Source of the DNA: Vitellaria paradoxa
Taxonomy: Eukaryota > Streptophyta > Magnoliopsida > Ericales > Sapotaceae
Reading direction: 5' to 3'
Assembly (NCBI GenBank): GCA_019916065.1
Contig: CM034234.1
Span: 11,251,844 to 11,315,843 of the forward strand
DNA length: 64,000 nucleotides
Under the pieces are notes generated by a model. The model made no database searches and was not told where the DNA came from. It saw nothing but the letters and a program-made list of their open reading frames with translations. The position numbers and the translations under genes are program-made. Below are positions 58,434 to 64,000 of the stretch, piece by piece (position 1 is the first letter of the stretch; each line of letters begins with the position of its first letter).

Positions 58434-58631
58434 TGATAAGATGGGTGATCAAGGCTGAAGTGCATGAGAGTTATTGTACAATGCAGCTGTATCAGATAAT
58501 TCTCTTGTAACTATTTCTGTTAGTAAGTGAACAATCTAGTTAGTTAGGGCCTACCTCTTTTCTATATAAACTGCATTGTGTAATGATCAATTGAATATAT
58601 GAGAATATATAAGCTTTCAGGTTTTTCTTCA
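58434..58631 (+). repeat. 3' LTR of the Copia element
   Basis: 198 bp, TG...CA, preceded by the polypurine tract GGGGGGA. Confidence 0.9.
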
Positions 58632-58744
58632 GCAAGTATAGCAACTACCAACATTTATTTATTATTATTTTCGAATGGAACTGAAGGTGACTTGAGTCAT
58701 GTGAACACTACAATAGAACACGATGGTTAGGCCGGCTTCTTTTT

Positions 58745-59290
58745 CATACCTTAACTGGGTGTATTTAGCGCGGTAAAAAATATTAAAAAATTCTAAAAAC
58801 CTCTAAAATTCTCTAACACATTTTATATTTTTCATATTTCATGAAATATCTATAAATTTATATATGTCTATATATTCCACAAATTTTTACAAATACCAAT
58901 AATTTTTACAATCTCCAATAATAATTTTACAAACCTCAATAAATTTTCTACAAATGTCAAAAACTTTTCAACAACTTGCCAAAAATTTGACCAAAATCCA
59001 TTAGAACAGACTTCTAAAATCCGTCCGAACAGTTTCTCTATCTAATATTCTGATACAAAAGTTAAAAAATTTAACAATTTTTAAAAAAGTTCTGACATAA
59101 ATCCGTCGAAACAGTCTCAAAAATCCGTCAAAACGGTTTTTCTCTCCAACATTCTAACGCGATAGTCAAAAAATTATACTATTTATCTCCAAAAAACATA
59201 GTTAGATAACTGTATGTCAAGCGTAAAAAAAACTAATCCAACTCACATTTGTCGTTATTTTCGTCGCTTTTCCACGCCCTAAACGCTCAC
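58745..59290. mobile_element. Dispersed GTTTGG-type MITE
   Basis: It starts GGGTGTATTTAGCGCGGTAA and ends in TTTTCCACGCCCTAAACGC. The interior has CCGTC(C/A)GAACAGTTTCTCTA-type and TATATATGTCTATATAT blocks shared with 53236-53660. Part of the interior is duplicated (58990-59060 against 59090-59160). Confidence 0.55.
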
Positions 59291-59928
59291 GAAAGTCTCG
59301 GTTTCTTCCTATTTTGGCAGGACCTCAATCTAGCTGGTACAATAACCTAGTTGCATGTGACCAATTAGAAGCAAAGAACAATTCAAGTAGTTGGAATGTC
59401 AATCCCATCAAAGTATAATTGAGCAAATTTCGCAGCTTTGAAATAATATTCTGCGTGTGGGTCGTGTGGGTCATATATGTAAGAGAATCAAATTTTGTAA
59501 GCTCGTGATGATGATTACAAAATAAGTGTATATAAGAATATATTAATATCCTTTGATATATCGTCGTGAATAAAACACATGCTTGTGATCTTGAGCTGTT
59601 CTCCTTAACTATGTCTCTTGGTGTAATTTATATATATATATATAACTAATGCCTAAATACACCAAATTAAAGATATTTTAGTCAAAAAAATAATTAAAAT
59701 ATAAATTTTTAAAATAATTAAATAATTTGTTATATTCTAAAATATATTGAAAGAGTAAAAATCAATCAAGTTCGATTGTTGAGAAACTGATGGATGAATA
59801 CGATGAAAAGAGATAGATGAGTAACTAAAAAACAACTGAAATGAAAGAGAAAAAAATGTAATCTGGACCGTTGAGCAAATTTAATCAATCAAAATATTTC
59901 CTTGAACTTTTTTGATATATAAGGGTGC
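59291..59928. other. AT-rich spacer
   Basis: No gene is seen. The phrase TAAAACACATGCTTGTGATC occurs here (59571) and again at 60552, so the spacer and the stretch at about 60425-60600 are probably duplicates flanking the next MITE. Confidence 0.45.
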
Positions 59929-60428
59929 GTTTGGAGTAATAAAAAGTGAGATAAATGTGATTTGGGGAAACTTTTTACTTTTTATGCATACATTTCAAAT
60001 TACGTTTTTTGAAGATAAACATAAGATTCCCGTTCTGATGGATTAGATTTCCGTTTGGACGGATTCAAAATTTTGTATCAATCATTATTTTTTTGCACTA
60101 CAATCTGTCAAAACGATTTTTACAATCCGTTTAGACGGAAGTTGGCTATGCGAATTTGTCAAAACAGTTTCTACAATCCATTAGAATGGTTTTTACGATC
60201 CCAAAAAAATAATTAAAGTAGGTGTAATTCGGTAGTTTGGGAGTCCATGGTGAGAATGACGAAAAAAATTTTGCTATTTAATTAACCAAATTCTAACTAT
60301 CAATTTTTTTTAAAAGGTATTGAACTTTTTTAAAATTTGAAAATATAAGAATATGTAAAAATAATAAAGATTTTCAAAAAATTTTAGAGATTTTTATCAA
60401 ATTTTTATGCACCAAACAGTCCCTTAAT
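59929..60428. mobile_element. Dispersed GTTTGG-type MITE (Tourist-like)
   Basis: It starts AGGGTGCGTTTGGAGTAATA. Its other end, on the opposite strand, reads AAGGGACTGTTTGGTGC. The interior has GTGATTTGGG and repeated ACGGATT/AACCGTTT-type motifs. Confidence 0.6.
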
Positions 60429-60756
60429 ATATATATATTTATATGTAAGAAAGAATCTAATCTTGCAAGCTTGTGATGATTATTATAAATATAACCGCGT
60501 ATAACAATAATTAATGTCCCTTGATATTTTCTTCTACACCAATCAGTGGATAAAACACATGCTTGTGATCATGAGCGGTTCTCCTTAACTATCTTTGGAT
60601 GCACTTTGCTCAAGTTAATTTTTTTTTTTCTTTTCTAAACTAGAAAATATGACCGCTCAAGCTACCACATTCATTTTTCTACCGTATTCATGGTAATTGT
60701 GTGGAAATCAAACCCATGAACCAGCATGCTAAGGCCACGGAGCATTATGGTCAAAC

Positions 60757-61133
60757 TAATTAAGAGAGTTTTTGAAGTTATAAAAGTTGAGATAAAATAT
60801 AATTTGAATTATTTTTAAGTGTTTTGAATGTAAATCACAAATTACAAAAAATAGAGAAGAACAGTTGTTCGAACGAATTTTTCTGTTCGAACTAATTTAG
60901 GAAGATACTTTTTAATTTTTGTCAGAATTTTTTTAATTTGTAGAAATGTTATTGAGATTTGTAGAATAGTTATTGAAATTTGTAAAAACTTTATTATAAT
61001 TTGTAAAAATTTGTTGGGATTTGTAAAATATATATTTGTAAAATTTATAGAAATTCACGTAGTTCAAAGTGAGAAAATTTTTATAGAGAATTATAGAGTT
61101 TTTTTGGTATTTTCAGTGCTCCAAACGGGCCCT
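60757..61133. mobile_element. Dispersed GTTTGG-type MITE (Tourist-like)
   Basis: It starts near GAGAGTTTTTGAAGTTATAA and ends TCCAAACGGGCCC followed by TAA. TAA also precedes the start. The interior has GTTCGAACGAATTTTTCTGT and repeated GATTTGTAAAA-type blocks like the truncated copy at 38352. Confidence 0.55.
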
Positions 61134-61770
61134 AAGAAGGCTAGCTTTGAACATTTTAATTTTTTTGAGACACTAAATAGGGGCACTAGGTATTGGAGGG
61201 GCACTAAGTTTCTTATGTAATTGAAACTGATAAAAATTTCAAATCATGAAAAAATTATGGTAATACATGAATTTTAATTTTTTTGGTAAGTTTTTTCAAA
61301 ATTTTATATCCTAACAATTACTATATGTGTTTTGTCTCTCTATTTAATTAATTTTTAAAAAACACTATAAAAGAAAACACAAATTATGGTATTTTAATTT
61401 GAAATTTTAATTTACTATAAACCATAATTGGGCAAAATTTAAGTTTATAGTTTTGATTTACATATGATCTATACCCTTAAAATATGATGAAATTTAAAAT
61501 ATTAAAACCGTTTTGTGAGATGGATGATAATAGAATCTACTAAAATAAGAATTGAGTATGAAGTTAAAATTATAAAAATAATTTTAATTGTTAAATGAAA
61601 AAAAATAATTATTAACCGTTGAATTTTAATTTGTGAAAGAAATATTTTTAAAAACTGTTTATATATATATATATATTAATATATGCATTTATGCATTCAC
61701 GAACGCAACCAACAAGTTTGCCAGCGACTCGTTGCGGTTGCGCACTGAATCACTATTAGTACTTATAAAA

Positions 61771-61803
<33 letters not shown>

Positions 61804-62467
61804 GTAGATATAGAGAGAGAAAGAGGGGGAAAGAGAAACCAAACCTTTTCTATATGGATTGCAACGAGAATGAGAATGAATTAATTAATGAATTATGAGA
61901 ACAATACGAATGAATTTACTGTGCGTGATATATATAATTTCATCATTGCTATTTGAAACTAATTTAGGAATAAATAAATATATATATATATAAATCAATG
62001 GCTGAAATATTTTTATTTTTATTTCTAATTTTTAATAAAAATATTTTTTTATAAAATATATATATTTTATCAAATTGATGTGTCAGTCCTATAATAAACA
62101 TATAACACACACATATATATATATATTATTCAAATAATGTGTTAGTCCGGTAATAAACATGTACTTCAATGAATACTATCTTAAAAAATTATTATCTGAA
62201 AAGTATTTATGTATTACTAAGATTAAATTAAAATTGAAATTTGGTATTTACTCTAACTAGTAAAAAAATGATTAATATTTAATGGGTTGTATCATAAACT
62301 CATTTAAATCCATTAATTAATAGTGTTATCTTATTTGCCTAATCATATCTGCTAATAATCTTACTTGAGTTAAATCTATTTAATTTAAATTTAATTGAAC
62401 GAATTAACAAATTTGAGTAATCACTACCCGCGCAATAATAAGACTGTACTGCATGCACACCACTCAA
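61134..62467. other. AT-rich intergenic stretch
   Basis: No gene is supported. TA microsatellites lie at about 61661-61675, 61777-61802 and 61978-61992. A GC-richer island at 61699-61749 contains GCAACC and GGTTGCGC and could form a weak hairpin. Confidence 0.45.
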
Positions 62468-64000
62468 TATAAATACGCGGATCATGTATCCGCATTAGAC
62501 TCAATATTGGTTCAAAGTTGAGATTTTTATATTATCTTTAAGTGTGGGATTATCAAAAATAATAATTCAGTAAAATCAAGGTTAATCCACAGGACGTAAT
62601 GAAAAATCAATGTTGTTTTCTTAAAAATAAAGATCCAGATTTTGAAAAATAAATTTACTTGGAAAAATAATTTTATAAAAATATGAGTTTTAGAATTAAT
62701 AAAAAACACTTAGGGGTCATTTAATTTATTTTTTATTTTCTATGTTTTATTTTGTTTTTGTTTTTATTTTCTATTTTGAGCATTTTTCATTTTGCACCTT
62801 TGAAAATAAGAAAACAGTTCAAAATTCATTTGGTTACTTGTATTTTCAAAATTTATTTTGAAAACTGAAAATGAGTTTACACATGAAATGAAAAATAATA
62901 AAAAGTCATTTTGAGAGTTTTTAACAAAAAAAAAAAAAAAATCTCAAAATAAGAAAAATAGAGTATTTTTTATTTCCTCATTTTGAGATTTTTAACATAA
63001 AATGAAAACAAAAATAAAAAATAAAAAAATAAACCAAATGTCACCTTAGCTTTTGAATTTCCACATTAGTTTCAATATATATTTGGTTTTTATTTCTCAT
63101 TGCTGTTATATAATTTAGTTGAACAACTGTAAATATTAAAAGTTCAATAAGACAATTTTCAATGAAACCAATTGTGATATTTTAAATGGAGAAAATCAAT
63201 TTAAGATTTAAGAACGTAAAAAATTCAAGTATTAATCTTGCCAAACCATGGTTCATTGTTTGCAATGAATCAAAAGAAAACTCTAAACATTCATTGTATC
63301 GAATATGGCACATTAGTCTACGACTAATCACAAATTATTTAAAAAATAAATCTTATAAAAAATACTGAAAACAAAATCAAAAGAATACATAATTAAAGCA
63401 TAAAAACTTGCACTGGAATAATAAAAACATACATAATCTACAAAAATTTCTATCCTAGCCTAAGTTAAGTTTTTTTTTTTTCTTTTTAAAAGTTATAAAT
63501 CATAATAAAAAACTCAAAAAAAAAGAATAAGAAAATAAAATTAGGGTTTTTGATCCCTTAAAGAGGCATACACGGCTCCTATTTAAAATAATTTTATAAG
63601 AGACCTAATTAAAATAGAAAATTGAATTAAATCCTAACATAATCTCATCTAAAAATGAATATTAAGACTCTTTTGAGCTTGAATGAATGTCCTTTCGTTA
63701 TCCTTCATTATCGAATCCCTCTTGTGGAAATATAATCAACACTCCTATTTGTTATTTTATCCATCACTAGTTTGATCTATTTTTTTGAAATTCATAACAA
63801 AAAAAAAATAGAACAAATATGAAAGATATATTCAAAATATATAATTAACTTTAAACTTACAATAAATCAAATAAAAATAATCACAAAATACAGTTTTGGA
63901 GTATAATCACTCCACTGTAATTAATGGTTCTATTGTAGAATGAAATGATTCTTAATTGGCCTATTATGGTTGTGTCGCGCAATTAATCAAGCACACAAAA
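62468..64000. repeat. Repeat segment, copy 2 (paralogue of 40322-42600)
   Basis: It has the same order of markers as copy 1 and runs off the window end. It lacks the PIF-like element at 63284-63286 but carries a Tourist-like MITE that copy 1 lacks. Confidence 0.75.
62713..63045. mobile_element. Tourist-like (PIF/Harbinger) MITE, 333 bp
   Basis: The ends are GGGGTCATTTAATTTATTTT and, on the other strand, GGTGACATTTGGTTTATTTT. TTA flanks it at 62710-62712 and 63046-63048. The paralogue has one uninterrupted TTA at 40568-40570 (CACTTAACTTT). It is the same family as 20364-20686. Confidence 0.88.

Larger units (their letters stand above)
53884..58631 (+). mobile_element. Ty1/Copia LTR retrotransposon, decayed
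   Basis: LTRs at 53884-54082 (199 bp) and 58434-58631 (198 bp) both run TGATAAGAT...TTTTTCTTCA. Right after the first is the primer-binding site TGGTATCAAAGC (54083-54094), complementary to the initiator tRNA-Met end with one change. Before the second is a polypurine tract GGGGGGA (58427-58433). The flanks GCGGG (53879-53883) and GCAAG (58632-58636) look like a diverged 5-bp target duplication. The LTRs differ at about ten positions plus a few small gaps, mostly A in the 5' copy against G in the 3' copy, so the insertion is not recent. Confidence 0.92.

Overview
The window is nuclear DNA of a flowering plant, most likely a eudicot. It is very AT-rich, its genes are small and split by GT-AG introns, and the families present are plant-specific: RTM2-like small-HSP-domain membrane proteins, phytocyanins and an SBT1-type subtilase. 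It is also packed with plant transposons (CACTA, hAT, PIF/Harbinger, MULE, Copia, TRIM, SINE). I cannot name the species. There is no CRISPR array, operon or tRNA/rRNA gene.

Host genes. Three RTM2-like genes lie in tandem on the + strand: A at 1-348 (3' end only), B at 19194-23876 and C at 27877-29869. Three phytocyanin (blue-copper) genes lie in tandem on the - strand: P1 at 30570-31649, P2 at 34588-35718 and P3 at 45752-46356. All three keep the same intron position and a related proximal promoter. An intronless subtilase gene lies on the - strand at 50862-53156. No other intact host gene is convincing. The three families sit next to each other, but nothing shows that they act in one pathway.

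Mobile DNA. Between RTM2-like genes A and B sit two CACTA elements with perfect 3-bp target duplications. The first, at 694-4642, is gene-less. The second, at 5303-15909, is 10.6 kb and carries a TNP2-type transposase gene and a TnpA-like gene, both broken. A 1.1-kb deletion derivative of the second family (46932-48062) ends in CACCA instead of CACTA at both termini. A tRNA-type SINE with a 17-bp target duplication lies at 16139-16397. The intron of gene B has swollen to 4.2 kb through a long-terminal-inverted-repeat element (19927-23032) that holds further MITEs.

Between P2 and P3 lies a Pack-MULE-like element (38775-40306) that captured pieces of a CWC21/SRRM2-type splicing-factor gene and of TFIIB, and was later hit by a hAT-type MITE. 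It is followed by a repeat segment (40322-42600) whose second copy fills 62468-64000. The two copies give each other's empty insertion sites for two MITEs. A degraded gypsy-type coding fragment lies at 43480-44040, a 469-bp TRIM at 49823-50291, and a decayed Ty1/Copia element with about 199-bp LTRs at 53884-58631.

In short, this is two small tandem gene families being spread apart and remodelled by nested insertions. The best leads are the CACCA-ended CACTA derivative, the double gene capture, the very short TRIM, the axial copper-ligand switch among tandem phytocyanins, and their shared promoter block.
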